A stretch of DNA of 7,509 nucleotides from Desulfobacteraceae bacterium (lineage in GTDB: Bacteria; Desulfobacterota; DSM-4660; Desulfatiglandales; HGW-15). The position numbers and the translations under genes are program-made. Positions 1 to 5,714 of this stretch are shown piece after piece (within the stretch, counting starts at the first letter, position 1; every line of letters starts with the position of its first letter). Under the pieces are notes generated by a model, which saw only the letters and a list, made by a program, of their open reading frames with translations, did not search any database and was not told the DNA's origin. The DNA is taken from the NCBI GenBank assembly GCA_003819975.1, contig RPPU01000215.1:1-7509 (forward strand), in the 5' to 3' direction.

Positions 1-417
1 ATCGCGGTGGGTCAAAGGAATACCGGCATAAGCCGGAACGGCAATGGCCGAAGTGACCCCCGGAACAATTTCGAAAGCAATGCCGGCATGGAACAATTCC
101 TGGGCTTCTTCACCGCCCCGGCCGAAAATAAAAGGATCGCCGCCTTTGAGGCGCACGACTTTCAATCCCCGGCCGGCTTTGGCTATCAGCAATTGATTGA
201 TTTCTTCCTGGCTCAAAGTATGAGCGCCGGCTCTCTTGCCCACGTCAATGCGTTCGGCTTGTTGGGGAGCAAAATTCAGCAGAGCAGAATTAGCCAGATA
301 ATCAAAAACGACCACATCCGCTTTTTCCAAACATTCTTTGGCCTTCAGAGTCAAAAGACCGGGATCGCCCGGGCCGGCTCCGACCAGATAGACAATGCCT
401 TTTTTTTGTTGTTTCAT
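1..417 (-). CDS. cobA: Uroporphyrinogen-III C-methyltransferase (SUMT), N-terminal part; 3' end outside window
   Basis: The enzyme uses S-adenosylmethionine to methylate uroporphyrinogen III at C-2 and C-7, giving precorrin-2 for siroheme, cobalamin or alternative heme synthesis in the cytoplasm. Reading from the ATG at 417, 139 codons are open to the window edge. The visible part matches the tetrapyrrole methylase family: the SAM-binding loop [15 protein letters not shown] (residues 12-26), the D-x-L-A segment near residue 40, the family motif [18 protein letters not shown] (residues 87-104), and [22 protein letters not shown] running to the edge. No strong Shine-Dalgarno sequence sits at normal distance; AAAGGG lies 12 nt upstream. 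It follows hemC by 117 bp in the same direction, which fits a shared tetrapyrrole role. Many relatives carry a fused HemD (uroporphyrinogen-III synthase) domain at the C terminus. Whether this one does cannot be seen, so it could be CobA alone or a CobA-HemD fusion. Confidence 0.93.
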   Translation of the reverse strand, partial: MKQQKKGIVYLVGAGPGDPGLLTLKAKECLEKADVVVFDYLANSALLNFAPQQAERIDVGKRAGAHTLSQEEINQLLIAKAGRGLKVVRLKGGDPFIFGRGGEEAQELFHAGIAFEIVPGVTSAIAVPAYAGIPLTHRD

Positions 418-431
418 ATGATGTCGGGTCC

Positions 432-506
432 CTTTGTGCCTTCGTGTCTTGGTGCGAAAAAGTCCTAAAGGCCCTATCACACAAAGCCACGAAGCCACGA
501 AGAAAG
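432..506. repeat. Inverted pair of octamer repeats between hemC and cobA
   Basis: Two arms, about 432-454 and 480-502, are inverted copies of each other with 19 of 23 positions matching, separated by about 25 nt. Each arm is built of near-identical 8-bp units close to CTTCGTGG (CTTTGTGC, CTTCGTGT, CTTGGTG in one arm; CTTCGTGG twice and CTTTGTG in the other). In RNA this could fold into a long imperfect hairpin. There is no T-run after it on the minus strand, so it does not look like an intrinsic terminator. Similar units recur at 2186-2207 just upstream of ispD. Tandem CACGAAG-type intergenic repeats are familiar from many environmental bacterial genomes, but I cannot assign this one to a named family. 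Confidence 0.7.
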
Positions 507-534
507 ATCAAAGTGATGTAACAATTAAAAGCTT

Positions 535-1485
535 TCAGCTTGCAGTTTCAATACCGCAGGAATTGCTTTTATTGTAAATTTCTTCCAGAATTTTATCGGC
601 TCCGGCGGCGAGCAATCGTTGGGCTAAAGCCGTGCCGATCTTTTCGCATTCTTCCGCCGGTCCCTGAATGGAATCCTTAAACAGTTTGCGGCCGTTTAAC
701 TCCGCCACCAGCCCTTGCAAGGTGATCCGGTTATGTTCCATCCGGGCATAACCGGCAATCGGAACCTGGCAACCGCCTTGAAGCGTTTTTAAAAAAGATC
801 GTTCGGCCCGGATGGTGTATTCGGTTTCGGGATGATTCAAAAAAGAAAGCAAACCGGCGGTCGCGGCATCTGCGGCTCTGATTTCAACCCCCAAAGCTCC
901 TTGCCCGATGGCGGGCAAGAAATACTCCGGGGCAAGAATAGAGCCGGCCCTGGCGATCAAGCCCAGGCGTTTGAGGCCGGCCACGGCCAGAATCATGGCG
1001 CTGAATTCACCCGATTCGAGTTTATTTAAGCGCGTATCCACATTGCCGCGCAAAGGAGCAATTTGCAGATCCGGCCTTAAGGCGAGCAATTGGGCGGCGC
1101 GCCGTAAACTGCCGGTGGCCACGTAAGCGCCTTGAGGTAATTCGGCGATATTGAAATCCTGTAGGGATATCAAGGCATCGCGCGGATCTTCGCGCTGCGG
1201 GAAAACAGTTAAAGTCAAATCAGGCGGCAATTCAGCCGGTAAGTCTTTCATGCTGTGAATTGCCAGATCGATTTTGTTTTTTAAAAGAGCGTCTTCTATT
1301 TCTTTTACAAAAAGACCTTTTCCGCCGATACGGCTCAGCGGCGAATCCAGGATTCGGTCACCCTTGGTTTTGATCGGCACCACTTCAATTTGTATTTCGG
1401 GGTACTGCTCTTTGAGTTTGATCCTGATCCATTCGCTCTGGGCCAGGGCCAATCTACTGCCGCGTGTGCCGATTTTCAAGCTCAT
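535..1485 (-). CDS. hemC: Porphobilinogen deaminase (hydroxymethylbilane synthase)
   Basis: HemC joins four porphobilinogen molecules into linear hydroxymethylbilane in the cytoplasm, the common precursor of heme, siroheme and cobalamin. The 316-residue protein has the usual family length and all landmarks: GTRGSRLALAQ at residues 6-16, KTKGDRILDSPLSRIGGKG at 39-57, HSMKDLP at 77-83 with the catalytic aspartate at 81, TGSLRRAAQL at 124-133 with the substrate-binding arginines, LRGNVDTRL at 145-153, PAIGQGALGVE at 191-201, and GGCQVP at 237-242, where Cys239 should carry the dipyrromethane cofactor. The ATG at 1485 overlaps the ispD stop by 4 nt (ATGA) and has no clear Shine-Dalgarno of its own, so translation is probably coupled to ispD. 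The downstream cobA-type gene acts after HemC and HemD in the same pathway. Confidence 0.98.
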   Translation of the reverse strand: MSLKIGTRGSRLALAQSEWIRIKLKEQYPEIQIEVVPIKTKGDRILDSPLSRIGGKGLFVKEIEDALLKNKIDLAIHSMKDLPAELPPDLTLTVFPQREDPRDALISLQDFNIAELPQGAYVATGSLRRAAQLLALRPDLQIAPLRGNVDTRLNKLESGEFSAMILAVAGLKRLGLIARAGSILAPEYFLPAIGQGALGVEIRAADAATAGLLSFLNHPETEYTIRAERSFLKTLQGGCQVPIAGYARMEHNRITLQGLVAELNGRKLFKDSIQGPAEECEKIGTALAQRLLAAGADKILEEIYNKSNSCGIETAS

Positions 1486-2189
1486 GACCGCACCCGTGCC
1501 AGTAAAAAGCCGGCCAAAGCCAGGTCGTGTGGCGTGGTGATCTTGATGTTTTCTTCCAGACCTCCGACAACCTGAACGGGAATGCCCAATTTTTCAATCA
1601 AAAAAGCATCGTCAGGCGCGTGGTCCCATTCTTCCTGAAGCGTTTTTTGATGGGCGAGACGGATATCCGCATAGCGGAAGATCTGCGGCGTTTGCACCAG
1701 GCGCAGCCGATTGCGTTCCAGGGTTTTAAGAACGATTCCGCGGTCGTCGGTTTCCTTGACGGTTTCTTTGAGCGGTAAGGCGACAATCACAGCTCGATAT
1801 TCGTGAGCGGCCTTGATGATATCCGTGATAAGCGCTAAGTTGATGAGGGGCCGCACTGCATCGTGAATCAGGACCCAGTGACACTCGCCCTCAATAGCCT
1901 CAATGCCCAGACGGACCGAATCCTGGCGCCGGGCGCCGCCTGCGACTATCTTACGCACTTTGCGGAAGCCGTACTTCTCGACCACTTCCTCCCGGCAAAA
2001 AGCAATATCGGTTGCGGGAACCACGATAATCATATGATCAACGGCTGGACAAAGCTCGAAGATTTCCAGGGTTACGGCCAGGATCGGTTTGCCGTTCAGG
2101 TCTAAAAATTGTTTGCGCCGGTCCGCGCCCATGCGCACCCCGGCGCCGGCAGCGGGAATGACGGCTACGGTTTTGAGATTTTTTACCAC
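1482..2189 (-). CDS. ispD: 2-C-methyl-D-erythritol 4-phosphate cytidylyltransferase
   Basis: IspD transfers CMP from CTP to 2-C-methyl-D-erythritol 4-phosphate, the third step of the non-mevalonate (MEP) isoprenoid pathway. The 235-residue product is of normal size. It shows the nucleotide-binding signature IPAAGAGVRMGADRRKQFL (residues 11-29, with Arg19 and Lys26 in the catalytic positions), the GGARRQDSVRLG segment (84-95), HDAVRPL (109-115), PDDAFLIE (192-199) and the C-terminal NIKITTPHDLA (214-224), whose Lys216 is the expected substrate contact. The start is a GTG at 2189 with GGAG 5 nt upstream; the first internal ATG (residue 20) would remove the CTP-binding loop, so GTG is the only sensible start. 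Both the GGAG and the GTG lie inside a repeat. The gene leads the ispD-hemC-cobA group; no ispF follows, although ispD is often next to ispF elsewhere. Confidence 0.97.
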   Translation of the reverse strand: MVKNLKTVAVIPAAGAGVRMGADRRKQFLDLNGKPILAVTLEIFELCPAVDHMIIVVPATDIAFCREEVVEKYGFRKVRKIVAGGARRQDSVRLGIEAIEGECHWVLIHDAVRPLINLALITDIIKAAHEYRAVIVALPLKETVKETDDRGIVLKTLERNRLRLVQTPQIFRYADIRLAHQKTLQEEWDHAPDDAFLIEKLGIPVQVVGGLEENIKITTPHDLALAGFLLARVRS

Positions 2190-2207
2190 GAAGACTCCAA
2201 GACACTG
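2186..2207. repeat. Octamer repeat copy carrying the ispD start signals
   Basis: On the plus strand three successive 8-bp units can be read: CCACGAAG, ACTCCAAG, ACACTGAA. They resemble the units of the inverted pair between hemC and cobA (CCACGAAG occurs there twice in a row). On the minus strand this copy contributes both the GGAG ribosome-binding site and the GTG start codon of ispD. Confidence 0.6.
2195..2198 (-). promoter_or_regulatory. Ribosome-binding site of ispD (GGAG)
   Basis: GGAG stands 5 nt before the GTG at 2189 and decides that start. It is formed by the middle unit of the repeat, where ACTCCAAG departs by one base from an ACACCAAG-like unit. Confidence 0.7.
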
Positions 2208-2263
2208 AATTTTTTAATAACTACTTTAGGTGATTAGGCTATTCGCCGTAACGCATTGCATGG

Positions 2264-2341
2264 GTCGTTGCAGCCTTTAGGCTGCGTGGAGCGGGCAGGC
2301 GTCCGCAAGTGAAATGAACGCAGCCTAAAGGCTGCGACGAC
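2264..2341. repeat. REPIN-like double palindrome
   Basis: Two 24-bp arms (2264-2287 and 2318-2341) are inverted copies with a single mismatch. Each arm contains its own palindromic core, GCAGCCTTTAGGCTGC or its complement, preceded by GTCGT. They enclose 30 bp that hold a third small hairpin (GCGGGC-AGGC-GTCCGC, 2291-2306, one G:T pair). Two REP-type palindromes in opposite orientation around a short spacer is the layout of REPIN elements, which are mobilised in trans by RAYT tyrosine transposases. No such transposase is in this window. The element is intergenic, between the terminator of the upstream unit and ispD. Confidence 0.75.
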
Positions 2342-2364
2342 CACCGATCGATAGATAATGATCG

Positions 2365-2376
2365 ATTACCGGTAAT
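2365..2376. other. 12-bp perfect palindrome ATTACCGGTAAT
   Basis: A perfect palindrome lies in the AT-rich part of the spacer upstream of ispD, next to two copies of GATCGAT (2346-2352 and 2360-2366). It could be an operator for a dimeric regulator near the promoter of ispD-hemC-cobA. However, I see no convincing -35/-10 pair: the AT-rich stretch at about 2383-2412 is the best candidate region, with only weak hexamers. The sequence itself is certain; any regulatory role is a guess. Confidence 0.25.
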
Positions 2377-2411
2377 ACGAATTTCATTCATAATAATATT
2401 GTTAAAGTTCC

Positions 2412-2450
2412 AATAAAAGAACAACAAGCCGGGCAATCTTCACCGGCCTG
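2412..2450 (-). terminator. Probable intrinsic terminator after the Rho_N-domain gene
   Basis: On the minus strand, 18 nt beyond the stop of the small Rho_N gene, CAGGCCGG and CCGGCTTG form an 8-bp stem (2443-2450 with 2425-2432, one G:U pair) around a 10-nt loop. TTGTTCTTTTATT follows directly. This is a reasonable Rho-independent terminator, though the tail is interrupted, and it marks the end of the long upstream transcription unit. Confidence 0.6.
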
Positions 2451-2468
2451 CACGCGTTCAATAAAGGT

Positions 2469-2834
2469 TTAAGCGGCCTGGGCAACCTTAACCTTGCGGG
2501 ATCGTTTTTTAAAACGATTAATCCGCCGCCGCAGGATTTCGATTTTTTTGAAGTCACGGGCTTCACGGGCGGCAGTCTTTTCTTCTCTAAAGGCCAGGAT
2601 CTTTTTCTTAAGATCCACGACGGTGAGCGTTACTTTCACTTTTTTTGTTTTAATCGGTTTTTCATCCACAATGCCGCGGGCTTGTTTAATGATTTTTAAG
2701 AGTTCATCCTTTTTCATGGCATGCGTGCCGGTCACGCCTTCGATCTCCTTGGCGATTTCCCGTAACTCCGGAGCGGTTAACTTTTCGAGCGGTTTCTCTT
2801 TTTCATGTTCATGTTTTTTAGTCTCTGCTGCCAT
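2469..2834 (-). CDS. Small basic protein with N-terminal Rho_N (SAP-like) domain
   Basis: A 121-residue, strongly charged cytoplasmic protein of unknown function. Residues 1-15 are low-complexity Lys/Glu/His. Residues 16-52 (LEKLTAPELREIAKEI, then GVTGTHAMKKDELLKIIK) match the Rho termination factor N-terminal, SAP-like helix-extension-helix fold, which binds nucleic acid or serves as a protein-interaction module. A basic linker (53-70) leads to a predicted helical segment at 71-114 (DLKKKILAFREEKTAAREAR, then DFKKIEILRRRINRFKKR). That segment loosely recalls a UVR-type or ribosomal L29-like helical hairpin; the resemblance is only by eye. The start is certain: AGGAGG lies 6 nt before the ATG. 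The gene is last in its unit, 56 bp after the slipin, and is followed by a terminator. Similar small Rho_N proteins are, to my recollection, widespread in deltaproteobacterial genomes. A nucleic-acid or ribosome-associated role is inference; it is not Rho itself, since no ATPase domain is present. Confidence 0.88.
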   Translation of the reverse strand: MAAETKKHEHEKEKPLEKLTAPELREIAKEIEGVTGTHAMKKDELLKIIKQARGIVDEKPIKTKKVKVTLTVVDLKKKILAFREEKTAAREARDFKKIEILRRRINRFKKRSRKVKVAQAA

Positions 2835-2840
2835 AAAAAA

Positions 2841-2846
2841 CCTCCT
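2841..2846 (-). promoter_or_regulatory. Strong Shine-Dalgarno (AGGAGG) of the Rho_N-domain gene
   Basis: Full AGGAGG followed by a run of six T, then ATG. It is the strongest and best-spaced ribosome-binding site in the window. It suggests that this small protein is translated efficiently and independently of the slipin upstream. Confidence 0.85.
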
Positions 2847-2863
2847 ATCATGCGGATAAGATT

Positions 2864-2882
2864 ACCCGCCCCAGGGGCGGGT
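2864..2882. repeat. Perfect GC-rich hairpin between slipin and Rho_N gene
   Basis: ACCCGCCCC and GGGGCGGGT are perfect inverted copies around one central base, giving an 8-bp GC stem with a 3-nt loop, starting 8 nt after the slipin stop. No T-run follows in either direction, so an ordinary intrinsic terminator is unlikely. It may stabilise the 3' end of the upstream mRNA, cause partial attenuation, or be a dispersed palindromic repeat. TGCGGAT occurs on both sides (2851-2857 and 2882-2888). Confidence 0.7.
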
Positions 2883-2890
2883 GCGGATTC

Positions 2891-3640
2891 CTATTTTTCA
2901 TCTTTTCGAATAAAGGCTTTAAAAAGATCGATGGGAATAGGGAAGAAAGTCGTGGTGCTGCTTTCCGAGGCGATTTCACGCACGGTCTGCAGGAAACGCA
3001 ATTGCAGGGCCTCGGGGTATTTTTGAATAATACCGGCGGCCTGGGCCAAACGATCGGCTGCCTGGTATTCGCCTTCGGAATTGATGATTTTGGCCCGGCG
3101 TTCGCGCTCGGCTTCGGCTTGCTTGGCCATGGCGCGTTGCATTTCCTGGGGCAGATCGATATGTTTGACTTCTACATTGGATACTTTGATCCCCCACGGG
3201 TCGGTGTGGCTGTCCAGGATGGTCTGCAGCCGGGCATTGATTTTATCCCGTTCCGCCAGGAGTTCGTCCAGTTCCACTTGGCCGCAAACGCTGCGCAGCG
3301 TGGTTTGGGCCAATTGGGAGGTGGCGAAGAGGAAGTTCTCCACTTCTATGGTGGCCTTGGTGGGGTCCATCACGCGGAAGTAGATGACCGCGTTGACCTT
3401 GACCGAGACGTTGTCGCGGGTGATCACGTCCTGGGGCGGTACATCCATGACCACCAGGCGTAAACTGACCTTGACCATCTTATCGACCATAGGAATCAGC
3501 ACAATGATTCCGGGCCCTTTGGTGTCAATGATGCGGCCCAAGCGGAAAATCACCCCGCGTTCATACTCCCTAAGAATTTTAATGGCGGAAGTCAGGAATA
3601 AGAAACCCAATACAACAATGGCAACAACATAAGGGGTCAT
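2891..3640 (-). CDS. Slipin (stomatin/prohibitin-family membrane protein)
   Basis: A 249-residue bacterial slipin of usual length. One hydrophobic segment at residues 3-20 anchors it in the cytoplasmic membrane. The SPFH/band 7 domain follows, beginning with [14 protein letters not shown] (24-37) and [14 protein letters not shown] (42-55), then [24 protein letters not shown] (67-90, the most conserved stretch). A charged coiled-coil region spans about 165-205 ([20 protein letters not shown], 171-190). The C-terminal tail [11 protein letters not shown]...FFPIPID (214-238) is the usual oligomerisation tail. Slipins form large membrane rings or microdomain scaffolds, and the slipin C-terminal tail is the known substrate of the NfeD-type protease in archaeal pairs. 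Here the NfeD gene is directly upstream with a 27-bp gap, the classic partnership. AGGAGG lies 9 nt before the ATG. The exact cellular role in this organism is not known. Confidence 0.95.
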   Translation of the reverse strand: MTPYVVAIVVLGFLFLTSAIKILREYERGVIFRLGRIIDTKGPGIIVLIPMVDKMVKVSLRLVVMDVPPQDVITRDNVSVKVNAVIYFRVMDPTKATIEVENFLFATSQLAQTTLRSVCGQVELDELLAERDKINARLQTILDSHTDPWGIKVSNVEVKHIDLPQEMQRAMAKQAEAERERRAKIINSEGEYQAADRLAQAAGIIQKYPEALQLRFLQTVREIASESSTTTFFPIPIDLFKAFIRKDEK

Positions 3641-3649
3641 AATTTTTAT

Positions 3650-3655
3650 CCTCCT
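3650..3655 (-). promoter_or_regulatory. Shine-Dalgarno (AGGAGG) of the slipin gene
   Basis: AGGAGG lies 9 nt before the ATG at 3640, inside the 27-bp gap after nfeD, and fixes the start so that the membrane anchor is retained. Confidence 0.8.
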
Positions 3656-3667
3656 TTTAAAAAATGA

Positions 3668-4993
3668 TTAAATATCTCTTTTAACTGTTAACACCAATCC
3701 GTTAACTTTTTCCACTGCAATTTTCTCATCGGCTGATATTTTTTCGGCGCTGATCGCTTTCCAGAGTTCGCCATGAACAAAAACAACTCCCTCGGGATCG
3801 AGCGTTTGTTTGACGATGCCTTTTTCGCCGATCAAGCCTTGTTGGCCGCTTTGAACTTTGGAACGATGCGTGCGGATCACCAAGGCGGTAACCACCATGA
3901 AGAACCCGCCGGTCAGTACGGCGCAGGTAATGATAAACTTTAGGGATATGCCGCCTACGTCTTTAAAAAGCATAATAGCGCCCAAGATGAATGAGACGGT
4001 TCCAGCCACGGCCAGAAGCCCATAACTGGAAATCTTGACCTCGGCAATAAAGAAGGCGATAGCCAGGGCAATAAGCAAAAGGCCGCTGTAGTTTACGGGC
4101 AGGAATTGAATGGCATAAGCGAACAGGATGATGGCGATGCCGCCGATCACACCGGGAAAAATTGCTCCGGGATGGAAAATTTCATAACCGATACCCCCGA
4201 TTCCAATCAGAAATAAAAGCAGTATCATCATGGGGCTGCTGATATAGCCTAAAACTTTGTCCCGGAACGAAGGGCGATAAGAATATTCGTCCAGATCCTT
4301 GGTCTGCAGGGTCCGCTTAACCTTATTAACGGTTATTTCGCGTCCGTCCAGTTGTTTTAAGAGATCATCCAGGTTTTCGGCGATCAAGTCCACTACTTTA
4401 AGCGTTAATGCTTCATTGGCCGTAACCGAAGCGCTGTCCCGGATGGCTTTTTCAACCCAATCGGCGTTGCGACCTTTTTCCTGGGCAATGCTGCGGGCGT
4501 AACCGGTGAAATAATTCAAGGTTTTTTCGGTTTCGACGCTCTTTTTGTTTTCTTCCGGCATGGGGATAAATGGCAAAGAAGCCGGCACTGGATGAGCGGC
4601 GCCGATATTGGTTCCGGGCGCCATGGCCGCTACATGAGCCGCCACCGTGATAAGTACGCCGGCCGAGGCGGCGCTGGCGCCTTTGGGAGCCACATAAACC
4701 ACGATGGGTAAGGGTGAGTTCATGATATCCTTGACCATGGTTTGCATAGCGGAGACGGAACCGCCGGGTGTATCCAGGAGGATGACGATCAATTCCGATC
4801 CGCGTTTTTGAGCTTTTTGGATCCCGTCACTAAGGAAGCCGGCCGTTCCGGCGCTGATATCCGATTGTAAATCAATGATGAATACCTCTTTGTTCTGGGA
4901 AAAACCGGGCGAAGTCCAAAAACAAAAAAAGCAAATGGAGAGCAATACCGTCCATAACAGACTGAACCGAGAACGTGGGTTTGCTTTAAACAT
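3668..4993 (-). CDS. nfeD: NfeD family membrane-bound serine protease (long form, ClpP-like)
   Basis: A 441-residue full-length NfeD. An N-terminal signal or anchor is visible (basic residues 1-9, hydrophobic 11-31). The ClpP/SppA-type protease domain (about 36-215) has DTPGGSVSAMQTMV (74-87) and PKGASAASAGVLI (103-115), whose Ser110 is the likely nucleophile. AMAPGTNIGAAHPV (123-136) is conserved. The Lys of EKTLNYF (Lys157) is the best match by position for the lysine of the Ser-Lys dyad. About five membrane segments follow (254-273, 276-297, 303-319, 324-343, 353-373), then the C-terminal OB-fold NfeD domain (384-441, GLIGEKGIVKQTLDPEG onward). Archaeal homologues cleave the C terminus of stomatin, and the next gene is a slipin, so a protease-scaffold pair at the membrane is the natural reading. 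GGAGG lies 9 nt before the ATG, which overlaps the end of the uracil-DNA glycosylase gene by 8 nt. Confidence 0.96.
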   Translation of the reverse strand: MFKANPRSRFSLLWTVLLSICFFCFWTSPGFSQNKEVFIIDLQSDISAGTAGFLSDGIQKAQKRGSELIVILLDTPGGSVSAMQTMVKDIMNSPLPIVVYVAPKGASAASAGVLITVAAHVAAMAPGTNIGAAHPVPASLPFIPMPEENKKSVETEKTLNYFTGYARSIAQEKGRNADWVEKAIRDSASVTANEALTLKVVDLIAENLDDLLKQLDGREITVNKVKRTLQTKDLDEYSYRPSFRDKVLGYISSPMMILLLFLIGIGGIGYEIFHPGAIFPGVIGGIAIILFAYAIQFLPVNYSGLLLIALAIAFFIAEVKISSYGLLAVAGTVSFILGAIMLFKDVGGISLKFIITCAVLTGGFFMVVTALVIRTHRSKVQSGQQGLIGEKGIVKQTLDPEGVVFVHGELWKAISAEKISADEKIAVEKVNGLVLTVKRDI

Positions 4994-5714
4994 TTTTCTT
5001 TACCTCCAATCCGAGATGCTTCATGATCTTTTGAATGTCCTCCCAGACCTGGCGCTTGGCCGAGGGTTTGCGCAGCAGATAGGCCGGGTGATAAGTGGGC
5101 AGTAGAGGAATTTCATCGTAAGCCAACCAGCGGCCTCTTTGTTCCGCAAGCTGGAACGACTCCCCTAAAAGCGCCTGACCCGCAATGCGTCCCAGGGTGC
5201 AGATGATTCTGGGTTTGATGCAAGCGAGCTGTTTTTTTAAAAAGGGCAAACAGCAGGCGATCTCATCCGCTTCCGGATCGCGATGCTCCGTTGAGCGGCA
5301 CTTGACCGCATGACAAAGGTAAACCTGCCGCCGTTCAAGCCCCATGGCCCGGATGATCTTGGTCAGGAGTTCGCCGGCTTCGCCGGTAAAGGGTCGACCT
5401 TGTTGGTCATCCTCGCGACCGGGGCCTTCGCCTACGAATATCAGTTCGGCTTGCGCCGACCCCTCGCCGAAAACCAAGCGGGTGCGTCCCTGATGCAGCC
5501 GGCAGAGGGTACAGTTCTGCATTTGCTTTTCCAGTTCCGCTAAAGAGCCGGCTTCGGCTTCAGGGTCGGCCGGTTTTTTAATCAAAGGCGCAACGGTCTT
5601 GGCCACGGGTCGCGGCACATCCAGCCCGGATTCCTGCCAATCCTGCAAATGGACCTGCAGATGACCCAGAATATCGCTTACTTCTTGCCAGGGTTCCCGG
5701 ATTTCTTTTTCCAT
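4986..5714 (-). CDS. Uracil-DNA glycosylase, family 4 (iron-sulfur type)
   Basis: This enzyme removes uracil from DNA after cytosine deamination, the first step of base excision repair. The 242-residue protein has the family 4 layout: four 4Fe-4S ligands at Cys68 and Cys71 (CTLC), Cys139 (AVKCRS) and Cys155 (EIACCLPFL), with the typical C-x2-C and C-x15-C spacing; motif GEGPGREDDQQGRPFTGEAG at 95-114; and the C-terminal motif HPAYLLR at 209-215. An N-terminal extension of about 60 residues precedes the core, seen also in other proteins annotated as SPO1 DNA polymerase-related. Two additional cysteines (134 and 154) lie close to the cluster ligands; Cys154 stands where alanine is usual. The ATG at 5714 lies inside coaBC, giving a 37-nt overlap, with no clear Shine-Dalgarno. 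The next internal ATG (residue 65) would leave only the core domain, so the true start between residues 1 and 65 is less certain than the function. Confidence 0.93.
   Translation of the reverse strand: MEKEIREPWQEVSDILGHLQVHLQDWQESGLDVPRPVAKTVAPLIKKPADPEAEAGSLAELEKQMQNCTLCRLHQGRTRLVFGEGSAQAELIFVGEGPGREDDQQGRPFTGEAGELLTKIIRAMGLERRQVYLCHAVKCRSTEHRDPEADEIACCLPFLKKQLACIKPRIICTLGRIAGQALLGESFQLAEQRGRWLAYDEIPLLPTYHPAYLLRKPSAKRQVWEDIQKIMKHLGLEVKKNV
5003..5007 (-). promoter_or_regulatory. Shine-Dalgarno (GGAGG) of nfeD inside the glycosylase gene
   Basis: GGAGG lies 9 nt before the nfeD ATG at 4993. It is within the last codons of the uracil-DNA glycosylase gene, supporting the 8-nt gene overlap. Confidence 0.75.

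Noticed and set aside
7..468. Plus-strand open frame of 153 codons
   Set aside because: It is the antisense shadow of the SUMT coding region, whose minus-strand translation shows clear family motifs.
302..511. Minus-strand open frame of 69 codons across the hemC-cobA spacer
   Set aside because: It runs through the octamer repeats and then out of frame inside the SUMT gene; no family resemblance.
2239..2436. Minus-strand open frame of 65 codons
   Set aside because: It reads through the REPIN-like palindromes and begins within the terminator region; composition is that of translated repeat and it has no recognisable domain or ribosome-binding site.
2494..2859. Plus-strand open frame of 121 codons opposite the Rho_N gene
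   Set aside because: Antisense shadow; the minus-strand gene has a strong Shine-Dalgarno and a recognisable domain.
2864..2882. Intrinsic terminator between slipin and the Rho_N gene
   Set aside because: The stem is strong but neither strand has a T-run after it, so I annotated it only as a hairpin.
3002..3463. Plus-strand open frame of 153 codons opposite the slipin gene
   Set aside because: Antisense shadow of a strongly conserved SPFH domain.
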